Shown one piece after another: positions 10,729 through 19,005 of a stretch of 64,000 bases of DNA. The translations under genes were made by a program, and so were the position numbers. How positions within the stretch are numbered: position 1 is the first letter of the stretch; the number at the start of each line of letters is the position of its first letter. Under the pieces are notes generated by a model, which made no database searches, was not told the DNA's origin, and was given only the letters and a program-made list of their open reading frames with translations. Source of the stretch: Myxococcota bacterium (lineage in GTDB: Bacteria > Myxococcota > B64-G9); assembly GCA_022710975.1 (NCBI GenBank), contig JAKLGA010000011.1:78678-142677 (forward strand), written 5' to 3'.

Positions 10729-11541
10729 CTAGAATTGGCTCAGGCTGCCGTCCCGCCGCACCCGGCGCACCGCCAGCCAGAACAGCGTCAGGCTCAGCGG
10801 ACCGGCCACGGCCGTGAAGATGACCAGGCCCAGGATGGGTCCGGCGGCCTCGGCCAGGCTGGCGCCGCCGAGCAGCAGCCGGCGGACGGCCTCCAGGGCG
10901 TGGGTGATGGGCAGCACCTGGGCCACGAGCTGGGCCCACTCGGGCAGCACCGCCACCGGGTAGTAGACGCCGCCCAGCAGGTAGGAGAGCCCCTGCACCA
11001 GGCCGGAGGAGGGGTCCGCCCGCTTGAAGGCCAGCACCACCGAGGCCGAGAAGATGCCCAGGCAGGAGAAGGCCACCACCGACAGGGCGAGCACCAGCAC
11101 CGCCCCGCCCCAGTTGGCCCCGGGGAAGCGCACCCCGAAGAACAGCGCGCCCGCCGCCAGGGTGAGCACCACCCGCAGCGAGGTGGCCAGGAAGGCGTAC
11201 AGCGAGGAGAACACCACGATCTGCCCGACCGAGGTGGGCGTGACCAGCAGCGCCTCGAGCGTGCCCATGACCTGCGCCGAGCGGATGGTCTCGGCGAAGG
11301 CGCGCACCGCCACCCCCAGGTAGGAGGAGAAGGCCACGCCCGTCAGCACGAAGGGGAAGTAGCTCCCGCCGTAGGGCCTGAGCGCCGGGAGGTCCTGGCC
11401 CTCGAACATCCGGGCCAGGAAGTAGAAGGCCGACACCATGAACAGCACGAACACCAGGTTGCCGGCGAAGCTCAGCCGGTAGGAGAGATCGATGCGGAAG
11501 TCCTTCACCAGGAAGGCCCACGCCTTGCGCAGCGCGCTCAC
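10729..11541 (-). CDS. ABC-2 type transport permease
   Basis: 270 aa with six predicted membrane segments and the ABC-2 membrane fold (RIDLSYRLSFAGNLVFVLFM at the N-terminus; GTLEALLVTPTSVGQIV; PVAVLPEWAQLVAQVLPITHAL near the C-terminus, a typical ABC-2 signature). The GTG start at 11541 overlaps the stop of the ATPase gene as GTGA, so the two are translationally coupled and form one exporter. The substrate is unknown; the family includes drug, polysaccharide and lipid exporters. It is the last gene of the ruvX-mltG-ATPase-permease cluster. Confidence 0.9.
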   Translation of the reverse strand: MSALRKAWAFLVKDFRIDLSYRLSFAGNLVFVLFMVSAFYFLARMFEGQDLPALRPYGGSYFPFVLTGVAFSSYLGVAVRAFAETIRSAQVMGTLEALLVTPTSVGQIVVFSSLYAFLATSLRVVLTLAAGALFFGVRFPGANWGGAVLVLALSVVAFSCLGIFSASVVLAFKRADPSSGLVQGLSYLLGGVYYPVAVLPEWAQLVAQVLPITHALEAVRRLLLGGASLAEAAGPILGLVIFTAVAGPLSLTLFWLAVRRVRRDGSLSQF

Positions 11542-12323
11542 GCCGGCTCCTCCGCGGCCTGGGCCGCGAACCACTCGGCCGCCCGCGGCAGGGCCTCGGC
11601 CGCCGGCCCCTCCAGGCGCAGCCGGCCCTGGTGGACCAGCGCCACCCGGTCGCACACCGCCCGCACCTCGTCCAGGTTGTGGCTGGCCACCAGCACGGTC
11701 CGCCCGAGCTCGCCCGCCAGGCGCTCCCGCAGCAGCCGCCGGGCGCGCTCGGCCGCGGCCGGATCCAGGCCCGCGGTGGGCTCGTCCATCAGCAGCACCG
11801 GCGGATCCGCGAGCAGCGCGCGGGCGATCGCCAGGCGGTGGCGCCAGCCGGTGGACAGGTTGCGGAAGGGCTTGTCCAGCTCCGGGCCGAGGCCCAGCCA
11901 GCCGCCCAGCTCGGCCACGCGCGCCCGCGCCCGGCGCCCGTCCAGCCCGTGCAGCGCCGCGAAGAACATGAGGTTCTGCCTGGCCGTCAGGCGCCAGTAG
12001 AAGGAGCGCTCGTCGCTCAGCACCACCCCCACCAGGCGCCGCACCTGGTTCGGGACGCGCAGGGCGTCTCGCCCCAGGACGCGCACCTCGCCCTGATCGG
12101 GCAGCAGGCTGGTGGCCAGCACCCGCAGGAGCGTGGTCTTGCCCGAGCCGTTGGGCCCCAGCAGCCCGGACACCGAGCCCGCGGGCACGCACAGGTCGAT
12201 CCCGTCCAGGGCTTGCACCCGCTTGCGCGCGCAGGGGTGGCGGAGGATCTCGCGCCAGGTCCGCGGCTGGGTGAAGCGCTTGGAGACCCCGCGCAGCTCG
12301 ATGGCTGGGACCTGGGTGTCTAT
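11538..12323 (-). CDS. ABC transporter ATP-binding protein, probable AUA start
   Basis: 261 aa if it begins at 12323. All ABC motifs are intact: Walker A GLLGPNGSGKTTLL, Q-loop region, signature LSTGWRHR, Walker B PVLLMDEPTAGLDP, and H-loop VASHNLDEV. It powers the adjacent permease. The start is odd: no ATG, GTG or TTG precedes the conserved VPAIELRGVSKRF segment within the space after mltG. An ATA codon at 12323 overlaps the mltG stop (ATAG, analogous to ATGA) and has GGAGG 6 nt upstream. A CTG at the ELRG leucine is the only other local choice; in-frame ATG or GTG codons exist only far upstream inside mltG. Confidence 0.88.
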   Translation of the reverse strand: MDTQVPAIELRGVSKRFTQPRTWREILRHPCARKRVQALDGIDLCVPAGSVSGLLGPNGSGKTTLLRVLATSLLPDQGEVRVLGRDALRVPNQVRRLVGVVLSDERSFYWRLTARQNLMFFAALHGLDGRRARARVAELGGWLGLGPELDKPFRNLSTGWRHRLAIARALLADPPVLLMDEPTAGLDPAAAERARRLLRERLAGELGRTVLVASHNLDEVRAVCDRVALVHQGRLRLEGPAAEALPRAAEWFAAQAAEEPA

Positions 12324-13405
12324 GGCCCGCCTCCGCGCTGGTAACGCTGGACCGCCGCGTTGTGGCACTCGAGGGTGGGACAGAACTGGTGCGTGCCGTC
12401 GTTCCTGGAGACGAAGTACATGTTCTTCGTGGTGTCGGGCCACAGCACCGCCTCCAGGGCCTTGGCGCCCGGGCTGCAGATGGGCCCCGGCGGGAGGCCC
12501 GCGCGGCGGTAGGTGTTGTAGGGGTGGTCGCGGTCCAGGTCCGACTGGTGGATGGTGCCGTCGAAGCGGCCGGTGGCCAGGATCTCGGCGTAGATCACCG
12601 TGGGGTCGGTCTGCAGCTTCCAGCCCTTCTTCAGGCGGTTGTGGAACACGCCCGCGATCTGCGGGCGCTCGGCGGCCGCGCCGGTCTCCTTCTCCACGAT
12701 GGAGGCGAGCGTCACCACCTGGAGCTCGCTCATGCCGAGCTCTCCGGCCCGCGCCCGCCACTCGGGGGAGAACAGCTTGCGGGTGCCGGCCACCATGGTC
12801 TTGAGGATCTCGTCTGCGGGCACGGGCTTGCGGAACTGGTAGGTCTCGGGGAACAGGTAGCCCTCCAGGCTGTCGTGGGGCACCCCGAGCGCCCTGGCCA
12901 GGGCCGGGTCGCGCGCCCGGCGCTCGAGCTCGGCCGCGTCCGCCAGGCCGGCCTGCTGGTAGAGGGCGGCGATCTCGTCGAGCCTCAGCCCCTCGGGGAT
13001 GGTGATCCGGTGGGTGACCGGCGTGCCGTCGAGCAGCACCTGCAGCACCTGCTCCGGGCTCATGTCGTCGCGGAAGGCCAGCTCCCCGGCCTTGAGCTTG
13101 CCGGCCGCGCGCTTCACGTAGCGCAGCCAGCGCACGAAGGTCGCGGGATCGTCGATCACCTTGCGCGCCGCGAGCAGCTCGGCCACCGCCAGGGGGCCGG
13201 CCCCCTTGGGGATGTCCACCTCCACGGAAGCGCCCTGGCCTGGCATGGGCCGCGCGGCCCAGGCCTGGAGCTGCAGCCACAGGATGCCCAGGGCGGCGCC
13301 GGCCAGCAGCAGGAGCGCCAGGCAGACGAGCAGCACCCGGCGCGCCGTGCGGCGCGGCTTGCGGGCGGGGGACGGGGGCGGAGCCGGGGCAGCCGGATCG
13401 CTCAT
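12320..13405 (-). CDS. mltG: Endolytic murein transglycosylase MltG (YceG-like)
   Basis: 361 aa, usual length about 340. One N-terminal membrane anchor (about residues 22-46, VLLVCLALLLLAGAALGIL), a LysM-like part (VDIPKGAGPLAVAELLAARK ... RITIPEGLRLDEIAALY), then the catalytic domain with SLEGYLFPETYQF, TLASIVEKETG (glutamates 238 and 240, including the expected catalytic one), VFHNRLKKGWKLQTDPTV, and NTYRRAGLPPGPICSPG. It cuts nascent glycan strands at the inner membrane and so sets glycan length. The ATG at 13405 overlaps the ruvX stop (ATGA). Pairing with ruvX is common in bacteria. Confidence 0.96.
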   Translation of the reverse strand: MSDPAAPAPPPSPARKPRRTARRVLLVCLALLLLAGAALGILWLQLQAWAARPMPGQGASVEVDIPKGAGPLAVAELLAARKVIDDPATFVRWLRYVKRAAGKLKAGELAFRDDMSPEQVLQVLLDGTPVTHRITIPEGLRLDEIAALYQQAGLADAAELERRARDPALARALGVPHDSLEGYLFPETYQFRKPVPADEILKTMVAGTRKLFSPEWRARAGELGMSELQVVTLASIVEKETGAAAERPQIAGVFHNRLKKGWKLQTDPTVIYAEILATGRFDGTIHQSDLDRDHPYNTYRRAGLPPGPICSPGAKALEAVLWPDTTKNMYFVSRNDGTHQFCPTLECHNAAVQRYQRGGGP

Positions 13406-13812
13406 CGGTGGGCCTCCAGGTAGCTCTCGAGGATCAGGGCGGCCGCCACCTGATCCACCTTCTGTTTCCGCCTGGCCGGGCGGTCCCCGACCTCGCGCAG
13501 CTGGGCCTCGGCCTCGAAGCTGGACAGGCGCTCGTCCCACAGGTGCACGGGCAGCCCGGTGCGCGCCCCGAGGGCGGCGGCGAACTCGCGCGCCAGGCGG
13601 GCCATGCGCCCCTCGCTGCCGTCCATGTTGAGCGGCAGCCCCACCACCACCTCCTCGGCCTGCTGCTCGGCCGCCAGCCGGGCCACGGCCTCCAGGTCGC
13701 GCACCCCACCCTTGCGTGCCAGGGTGGCCAGCGGGCGGGCCAGACCCGCCTCGCGGTCGGCCGCCGCCAGGCCGATGCGCTTGGTACCGAAGTCGAGGCC
13801 GAGCATCCGCAT
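13402..13812 (-). CDS. ruvX: Holliday junction resolvase-like RuvX (YqgF)
   Basis: 136 aa, normal size. RNase H-fold motifs: MLGLDFGTKRIGLA (first Asp), VVVGLPLNMDGSEG (Gly-Leu-Pro), LWDERLSSFEAE (Glu) and KVDQVAAALILESYL (last Asp). In bacteria the protein processes pre-16S rRNA 5' ends and was earlier proposed as a junction resolvase. ATG at 13812; the second ATG (13806) is also possible. It leads the tightly overlapped group ruvX-mltG-ABC. Confidence 0.95.
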   Translation of the reverse strand: MRMLGLDFGTKRIGLAAADREAGLARPLATLARKGGVRDLEAVARLAAEQQAEEVVVGLPLNMDGSEGRMARLAREFAAALGARTGLPVHLWDERLSSFEAEAQLREVGDRPARRKQKVDQVAAALILESYLEAHR

Positions 13813-14084
13813 GCGGCCCGAGGATACCCGCCCGTGCCCTGGATGGCAACGGAGGCCGTGACAGATTGGACCGCGTCTGCCGCGCGCTGTGACGAATGCT
13901 CCACACCTGCGTCGTTCCGAACGCGGTTTTCCGTCGGCCCGCAGGGACGGAGGTGCGGGCCGGAAAGGCCGGACGGCAATGTTTCCGGATCCTTCCGGCT
14001 GCGTCGGGCGGCTGGCACATGGCTTGAATGGTCTTGCCCCGTCCACCGCGCACATCGGACACCCGGTGGACAGGAGGGGTCGTC

Positions 14085-14555
14085 ATGCGCCGCAAGCCCC
14101 TGGACGAACTGGACCTCAGGCTGGTCGAGCGGGCCGCTGTCACGGACCCGGCCGACCTCGAGGACGACGCGGAGGACGGGGCCGAGGACACGCCCCAGAT
14201 CGACGAGCGGGACGGCTGCGAGCAGCAGCTCCTGCGCCTGGACCGGGCGCTGCTGTACTCCTCGGCCGAGGGGGACGACGACTGGGTGTACCTGCCCGGC
14301 GGGCTGGACGGGGAGCAGGACTTCCGGGTGGCGGGGGTGGAGCAGGTGCAGGCCCGGCGCCGGGCCGAGCGGGTGTGGGGGCGGGCGCTGCGCATGGCCG
14401 AGGAGGTCTCGCCCTACGCCGCGGCCAGCGTCGAGGCCCGCATCCGCTGGCAGGGGTTCTGCCGCCGGGGCGAGGTGCGCGCCCGCATGCGCGAGCTGTC
14501 GGCCCGGCTCGAGACGTTCGACGACCTGACCCCCGTCCCGGCCGCCGTGGCCTAG
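14085..14555 (+). CDS. Acidic hypothetical protein
   Basis: 156 aa, cytoplasmic by appearance. The N-terminal third is strongly acidic (PADLEDDAEDGAEDTPQIDE), the middle has DDDWVYLPGGLDGEQDF, and the C-terminal part is basic-amphipathic and helical (VWGRALRMAEEV; ASVEARIRWQGFCRRGEVRARM). AGGAGGGG precedes the ATG at 14085 by 5-6 nt, and codon use is typical of the genome. No family recognised. It is divergent from ruvX and convergent with the low-GC gene. The 270 nt upstream hold no other gene that I can support. Confidence 0.65.
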   Translation: MRRKPLDELDLRLVERAAVTDPADLEDDAEDGAEDTPQIDERDGCEQQLLRLDRALLYSSAEGDDDWVYLPGGLDGEQDFRVAGVEQVQARRRAERVWGRALRMAEEVSPYAAASVEARIRWQGFCRRGEVRARMRELSARLETFDDLTPVPAAVA

Positions 14556-14559
14556 GCTT

Positions 14560-17500
14560 CTAGTTCACGCCCCGACCGGTCAGCGGGACGGTCTTTTTCA
14601 CCGTGTCGAGGTTGTTGGATCCAAAGAAGTAAGCGCTGGCCGAATAGTTGCCGGCCACGCTCGGCGCGAAGGCGATTTCGTAGACACAAGCCTCGTCTGG
14701 CTGCAGCACCGCGCTGAGGCCTTCCTGTGGACAACCTGGTGTCTTGGCTACCATCAGGAATCCGGCAGCCGTCAGACGTGGCACGACCGTGGCAGGAACA
14801 GTTCCCCAATTTTTGAGGGTCACCCATCGAGTCTTGGACTTCCCGAGTAGGACGTCTCCGAACGCGATTGACGTTGGCGAAGCCTCCAAGTACAGACCCT
14901 CGAGTCGGGCTCCATACAGTAAGACCGCTTTCGTCTCATAGGTGCCCGGGCAGCCCGTCGGGATGGCGGACTCTACCTCGAGTGTGCCGGAAACATCCCT
15001 GTGCGACGGCGTGTAACCCACCACCACCCAGCACTGGCCGTAGGCCCCCAGGGTCGGGGAGGCGCTCCCACAGTAGCCGAAACCGACTCCGTAGGCCAGA
15101 GTGAATGAGCTCGCGTTGACCAGCCGGATGTCGCGGAACGTCACTGGTACGTTGCGCATGTTCTTGATCGTGACAAGTCTGCCGCCAGCGGTAGCCTCGG
15201 TGAGTGACAGGTTGGTGGGACTGGCGATGAAATAGGTAACGAAGACGTCGCACGCATCTCCCAATCCGTCGCAATCGTGATCCTCCTGGACAGGATTGAC
15301 GGTTGCCGGGCAGTTATCGCAAGCGTCTGCGATCCCGTCGCCGTCCCCGTCGAGCTGGTCGGGGTTGGCCACGGTCGGGCAGTTGTCGCAGTCATCCCCG
15401 AGGCCGTCGAGATCCGTGTCGAGTTGGCCTGGGTTGGCAACGACCGGGCAGTTGTCGACAAGGCTGTCAAGGGAGAACACGCCATCCAGATCCGGGTCCA
15501 CCGGTTTGAGGGTCAGGATGGTGTCGGCCATGATCGAGCCATAGATGTCCACGGTCTTGCCCTCGGTGCCGCCATAGTAGCAGCGCGCCTTCGCCGTGGC
15601 GTATCGGAAGCTGTGGTCGTCACGGTGGTTGTTGTAAACGCACAACTCCCAGCCAGCAGGCAGGAAGGCGAAGGCGTAGGTGTGCCCGAGTTGGTGGGCC
15701 TCGATGTTAGACTGCCACTCGTTCCAGCAGGCTGCCAATGCTTCCTGGAGGTTTTCGTCATCTAGGCTCGCTTCATGCTTGCACTGGATCCACTGCTCAT
15801 ATGCGTTCCCAACGCCCTCAGTCCAATGTAGTTGCAGTTCCTCTCCTGATTCGCTAGAGGCCAGTAGAGATTTGGAGTCGAAGTGGCCTTCACGCCAGTG
15901 TGCAAGCGGGTCGAGGTCGACGCGAACTGGTGGATGCATCTGTTGCGCAGATCCTGCCCTCCAGGAGTGGAAGAGATAGAATCGGTCGCCGAGCAGCCTG
16001 CAAACTGGCTCGACACAGTTCTCGACCGGTCCAGGTTCTACCACCACCCTGGCCGTAGCGACTTTACCGTTGAACTTCGTCGAGTCTGGATCATGCCAGG
16101 GTAAGTAGAAGGCATCATACGCATCGTCCTCATCGAGATCGTTCTGGCCTTCCCAGTTGTCGATCAAACGGAAATTGTACCATGGCAAATCGAGCCAGTA
16201 CTCGGTCCCGTCGGTCCCTGGGTACTCGTGGTCGTATGGATAGAAGGCTGCTGGCATCACGGAGTTGTTGATGTCGAAGTCATCACTGAACCACTTGTTC
16301 AGATAGTCATCGATCAGCGGTTCAACCGCTGACCCATTGCCCTGCCGCTGCTCCCAGATGGCCTCGCTCAAGGTGCTCAGGAATTCTGCAACAGCATAGA
16401 TGCTGAGGGCCGACACATTCTCTTGGGTCAGGTAGGTTCTGTCGCCGAAGTGGTTGAAGTTTGGGTAGTTGCATAGGTCCTGCTCCGAACATTCTTCTCC
16501 GTTGGGTTGAAGGAGGCTCCAGCCTTGGGTCCGCGGATCGAAGGTCGCAGTCGTGTCCTCCATCGATCGCATGTAGGTGTCGAAGTTCGATGTGCCGAAG
16601 TAGTAGTTCGTGCTGAACAGGAAGTCGGGATGGTAGTCGTACCAATTGCTGTAGCCGTAACGCGCGTGGTCAGCGGAGGCGGGAAGAGCGCCCACGAAGC
16701 ACTTGGATACCAAGCCTGAGAAGTATGGAGGAACACCGCATTCGTAGTAGAGATCATGTCCCTCGAAGTCTAGGCGCGATCCGGAATCGCATCCTAACTG
16801 AAGTCCCGCGATGAGCGCGGGTGCACTCATGCCATTCGAAGTCCAAAGGCAATTCGCCTCGTCGTGCCTGAATCTCTCGGGTTCTGCGTTAGGGTCCGTA
16901 TCTTGATCCAGGAAAAGAGCATTGAGCAGGATCCCGATCTTGACGGTGTCACACTCGCTGCCAGCGCAGGGATCCGGGACGAAACGCAGGCTGTGCGCGA
17001 AGCTGTCCTGGATGACGTGGATTACGATTCCAAGCGCGAAACCTGGCCACCCGATATGCGAAACAAGTGCGGATGGATCGGCATCGGGATCGCTTGCGCA
17101 CATGTCCCCGTCGAGGGTGTCTCCGTAGTAGTAGGTTTGATAGGAGACGCTGTTGTAGATTTGATTGCTGAAGGTGTCCCTGAAGTCGGGATCGGGTGGC
17201 TCGAGTCCTAGAAGGACCAACTCGAGAAAAGAATCCTTGATGTACCCGCGAATTGCATTCATGGCAACGTCTTGGTCCCACCTGAAGACCTCTCCGTCTG
17301 CCTGAACTTGAAAGTGCATGATCGGATCCTGGTCTGAAGCGATGTCAGCCTGAGGGGATATGTCGTTCGTGCTTTCGTCATAAAGTTTGGCGTCATCAGC
17401 GTTCAGCTCCATGAGGTCAGGTTGCCGTGTGCCGAGGATCAGCGACTGGATCGGACTTCCTGGGAAATGGAAGAAATGAAACGAAGTTTGGTTGTGGCCC

Positions 17501-17790
17501 TGACAGTCGACCAAGGATTGGTCGACGAACAGAAAATCAGGCGGATCTTCCCAGTCGACACTGATATCCAAGAACGGCGCCAATTGGTCTGCGTGGCCTC
17601 CCAGTTGTCCAAGGTATTCTGCAAGGTGTTGCCAGGCGATGGCGGCGAGTTTCTCGTGTTGCGGGGGGAGTGAACTGCCCGCAGTAATGTCCTGGCCGAC
17701 GTTGTACGCAGCGGCCGGCTGCCTCCCGAGCGCCAGGGAAAGCAGTGCAGCCAGTGTCAGCAGCAGTCTTGTTCGTCGTGGATAGGCCAT
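14560..17790 (-). CDS. Large secreted protein: PLC-like N-terminus, thrombospondin type-3 repeats, abnormal low GC
   Basis: 1076 aa. Signal peptide ([20 protein letters not shown]), then a roughly 750-residue His/Asp-rich region with [21 protein letters not shown] and [17 protein letters not shown]; the last resembles the metal-binding helix of zinc-dependent phospholipase C/S1-P1 proteins, but that is tentative. Next are three thrombospondin type-3 calcium repeats ([20 protein letters not shown] and two like it), then two beta-sandwich ASPM/SPD-2/Hydin or choice-of-anchor-D type domains ([14 protein letters not shown] ... ; [13 protein letters not shown] ...). AAGGAGG lies 8-9 nt before the ATG. 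GC is about 52-55% in sampled lines against over 70% in neighbours, so recent acquisition is likely. No C-terminal sorting tail. Confidence 0.85.
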   Translation of the reverse strand: MAYPRRTRLLLTLAALLSLALGRQPAAAYNVGQDITAGSSLPPQHEKLAAIAWQHLAEYLGQLGGHADQLAPFLDISVDWEDPPDFLFVDQSLVDCQGHNQTSFHFFHFPGSPIQSLILGTRQPDLMELNADDAKLYDESTNDISPQADIASDQDPIMHFQVQADGEVFRWDQDVAMNAIRGYIKDSFLELVLLGLEPPDPDFRDTFSNQIYNSVSYQTYYYGDTLDGDMCASDPDADPSALVSHIGWPGFALGIVIHVIQDSFAHSLRFVPDPCAGSECDTVKIGILLNALFLDQDTDPNAEPERFRHDEANCLWTSNGMSAPALIAGLQLGCDSGSRLDFEGHDLYYECGVPPYFSGLVSKCFVGALPASADHARYGYSNWYDYHPDFLFSTNYYFGTSNFDTYMRSMEDTTATFDPRTQGWSLLQPNGEECSEQDLCNYPNFNHFGDRTYLTQENVSALSIYAVAEFLSTLSEAIWEQRQGNGSAVEPLIDDYLNKWFSDDFDINNSVMPAAFYPYDHEYPGTDGTEYWLDLPWYNFRLIDNWEGQNDLDEDDAYDAFYLPWHDPDSTKFNGKVATARVVVEPGPVENCVEPVCRLLGDRFYLFHSWRAGSAQQMHPPVRVDLDPLAHWREGHFDSKSLLASSESGEELQLHWTEGVGNAYEQWIQCKHEASLDDENLQEALAACWNEWQSNIEAHQLGHTYAFAFLPAGWELCVYNNHRDDHSFRYATAKARCYYGGTEGKTVDIYGSIMADTILTLKPVDPDLDGVFSLDSLVDNCPVVANPGQLDTDLDGLGDDCDNCPTVANPDQLDGDGDGIADACDNCPATVNPVQEDHDCDGLGDACDVFVTYFIASPTNLSLTEATAGGRLVTIKNMRNVPVTFRDIRLVNASSFTLAYGVGFGYCGSASPTLGAYGQCWVVVGYTPSHRDVSGTLEVESAIPTGCPGTYETKAVLLYGARLEGLYLEASPTSIAFGDVLLGKSKTRWVTLKNWGTVPATVVPRLTAAGFLMVAKTPGCPQEGLSAVLQPDEACVYEIAFAPSVAGNYSASAYFFGSNNLDTVKKTVPLTGRGVN

Positions 17791-17920
17791 GGTTAGGTCC
17801 TCCTTGGGTTGAGGTCGGCCGAACATGATTGGCGTGTGGCAAAGCAAGGAGCGTGCCGTTCTTCCAACCCCCCGGATTCCTTGAATCTGGATGTCTTCGT
17901 ACCCAGCTTCCCCGAAGCGC

Positions 17921-17960
17921 GTGTCCGATTTTTTCGGACACCATGTCCGATTCCCGGACA
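17921..17960. repeat. Paired-dyad element, copy A
   Basis: Hairpin A1 (17921-17941): arms GTGTCCGA and TCGGACAC with a TTTTT loop, perfect 8-bp stem. Hairpin A2 (17944-17960): TGTCCG-ATTCC-CGGACA. Downstream text CACGAG...CCCGA...GTGG is echoed after copy B, so the repeat unit is longer than the dyads, about 148 bp apart start to start. Confidence 0.75.
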
Positions 17961-18068
17961 CCGCGCCGTTCCACGAGTCCCCGACTGCGTCCCGTGGTCC
18001 TGCCCTAGATCGACTCATCCGTATCAAGGATGGCATGGAGAAGTCAAGGGTCGCGGTCGGCGCCAGGC

Positions 18069-18109
18069 CGTGACCGGTTTTTTCGGTCACGTGTCCGGAT
18101 TCCGGACAC
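18069..18109. repeat. Paired-dyad element, copy B
   Basis: Hairpin B1 (18069-18091): arms CGTGACCG and CGGTCACG around a T-rich loop. Hairpin B2 (18091-18109): GTGTCCGG-ATT-CCGGACAC. Relative to A1, B1 changes TGTCCG/CGGACA to TGACCG/CGGTCA: both arms changed together so that pairing is kept. Confidence 0.75.
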
Positions 18110-18196
18110 CCCCGCCGGTCCCCTCCCGCGCTTCACGAGCTCCCGATCCCTGTGACCTCAAGGTGTTGCCGGCCTCGTCGCCGTTGGCGCGCGCCT

Positions 18197-18205
18197 TGCT
18201 AAGAC
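18197..18205 (+). promoter_or_regulatory. Candidate extended -10 for the translocon-like operon
   Basis: TGCTAAGAC, identical in form to the -10 element of prkA and others. A matching -35 is not clear at the usual distance (CGTCGC), which could mean an activator-dependent promoter. The start of transcription would be about 15 nt upstream of the ATG at 18227. Confidence 0.3.
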
Positions 18206-18226
18206 CTGCGGCCGAGGAGGTGAGGC

Positions 18227-18430
18227 ATGGAGCTTCCGTGGGGCTTGAGGCGGCAGTGGGAGGACTCGGAGCGGAACATGGCGTTGCTGCTCCGCCGGCT
18301 GGGGCTCGACCGGGACGGGCTCGCCCGGGTGGCCGGGCGCATGCGGGCGCGGCTGCCGGCCCGCGCGCGGCCGGCGGGCGGGGTCCAGGCCACGGCGGGC
18401 AGGGCGGAGAGGAGGGGGCTGCATGTCTGA
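18227..18430 (+). CDS. Small basic protein, first gene of translocon-like operon (LcrG position)
   Basis: 67 aa with GAGGAGGTGAGGC directly before the ATG. The N-terminal half is predicted helical (LRRQWEDSERNMALLLRRLGL) and the C-terminal half is Arg/Ala-rich (MRARLPARARPAGG). It overlaps the next start by 8 nt, so the two are coupled. No family recognised. By position it corresponds to lcrG in lcrGVH-yopBD operons, but it is shorter than LcrG and I see no sequence match, so this is inference only. Confidence 0.6.
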   Translation: MELPWGLRRQWEDSERNMALLLRRLGLDRDGLARVAGRMRARLPARARPAGGVQATAGRAERRGLHV

Positions 18431-18989
18431 ACGGGTGACCGGGGCCGAGGTGCCGGGCATGGACCTCTACGACGCCCCCGTGGACATCGACGACCTGGCC
18501 TTCATGAGCCTGATCGCCTGCCTGGACGAGTCCACGGAGGCGCTGCTGGACCGCATGCGGGCGCTGCGCGAGCTGAACGGGCAGAAGCGGGCCCTGAACG
18601 ACGAGATCGACCGGCTGAGCCGGGCCCTGGAGGCCTCGGGGGCGGACAGCGACGACGACGAGGTGGTGGTGGAGGGGGGGATGACGGGGAGCCAGGCCAA
18701 GCCGAGCCAATCGTTCGGCAGGGTGGAGCAGGGGCTGACGGTGGAGGGCTCCGGGGGCGGAGACTCAGAGCAGTCCACCGTGTCCGCGACCTACACCCGC
18801 AAGCAGGTGCAGGACGAGATCGAGCGCCTGCGGCGCCAGCTCGAGGACCTGGGCTCGAGCTCGGAGATCATGCTGATCGATCTGAACCGGCTCATGTCCA
18901 AGCGCAACGAGGCCATCCAGCTCACCAGCAACATCCTGGCCTCCACGCACCAGTCGGCCATGGCGGTGATCGCCAACTTCAAGGTCTGA
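18423..18989 (+). CDS. Helical protein resembling a type III secretion tip/filament protein (LcrV or EspA/SseB position)
   Basis: 188 aa, no signal peptide. N-terminal helical segment (about 20-70: DLAFMSLIACLDESTEALLD, then LNDEIDRLSRALEAS), a low-complexity Ser/Gly/Asp linker (71-122), and a C-terminal coiled coil (126-188) ending LMSKRNEAIQLTSNILAS and AVIANFKV. A hydrophobic N-helix, loose middle and C-terminal coil that packs back on it is the architecture of EspA/SseB filament and needle-tip secreted proteins. GAGGAGGGGG precedes the ATG. It comes just before the SycD-like chaperone gene, as lcrV does before lcrH. Sequence identity to known tips is too low to be sure by eye; a generic coiled-coil protein is the alternative. 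Confidence 0.7.
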   Translation: MSERVTGAEVPGMDLYDAPVDIDDLAFMSLIACLDESTEALLDRMRALRELNGQKRALNDEIDRLSRALEASGADSDDDEVVVEGGMTGSQAKPSQSFGRVEQGLTVEGSGGGDSEQSTVSATYTRKQVQDEIERLRRQLEDLGSSSEIMLIDLNRLMSKRNEAIQLTSNILASTHQSAMAVIANFKV

Positions 18990-19005
18990 ACCGAGGGAGG
19001 AGCAC

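Larger units (their letters stand above)
17791..18226. other. Intergenic region with paired-dyad repeats between divergent genes
   Basis: 436 nt between the low-GC secreted protein and the translocon-like operon. It holds two copies of a two-hairpin module (17921-17960 and 18069-18109) and, near its right end, an extended -10 (TGCTAAGAC at 18197-18205). No ORF in it has a ribosome site and coding character. Confidence 0.6.

Noticed and set aside
11538-13280. Apparent 580-aa fusion with the ABC ATPase at its end
   Set aside because: The first half is out of frame with mltG, which is well conserved on the same strand; the ABC domain starts right after the mltG stop.
17921-18109. Paired hairpins read as intrinsic terminators
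   Set aside because: They lie between divergent genes, the T-runs are in the loops rather than after the stems, and no gene ends there.
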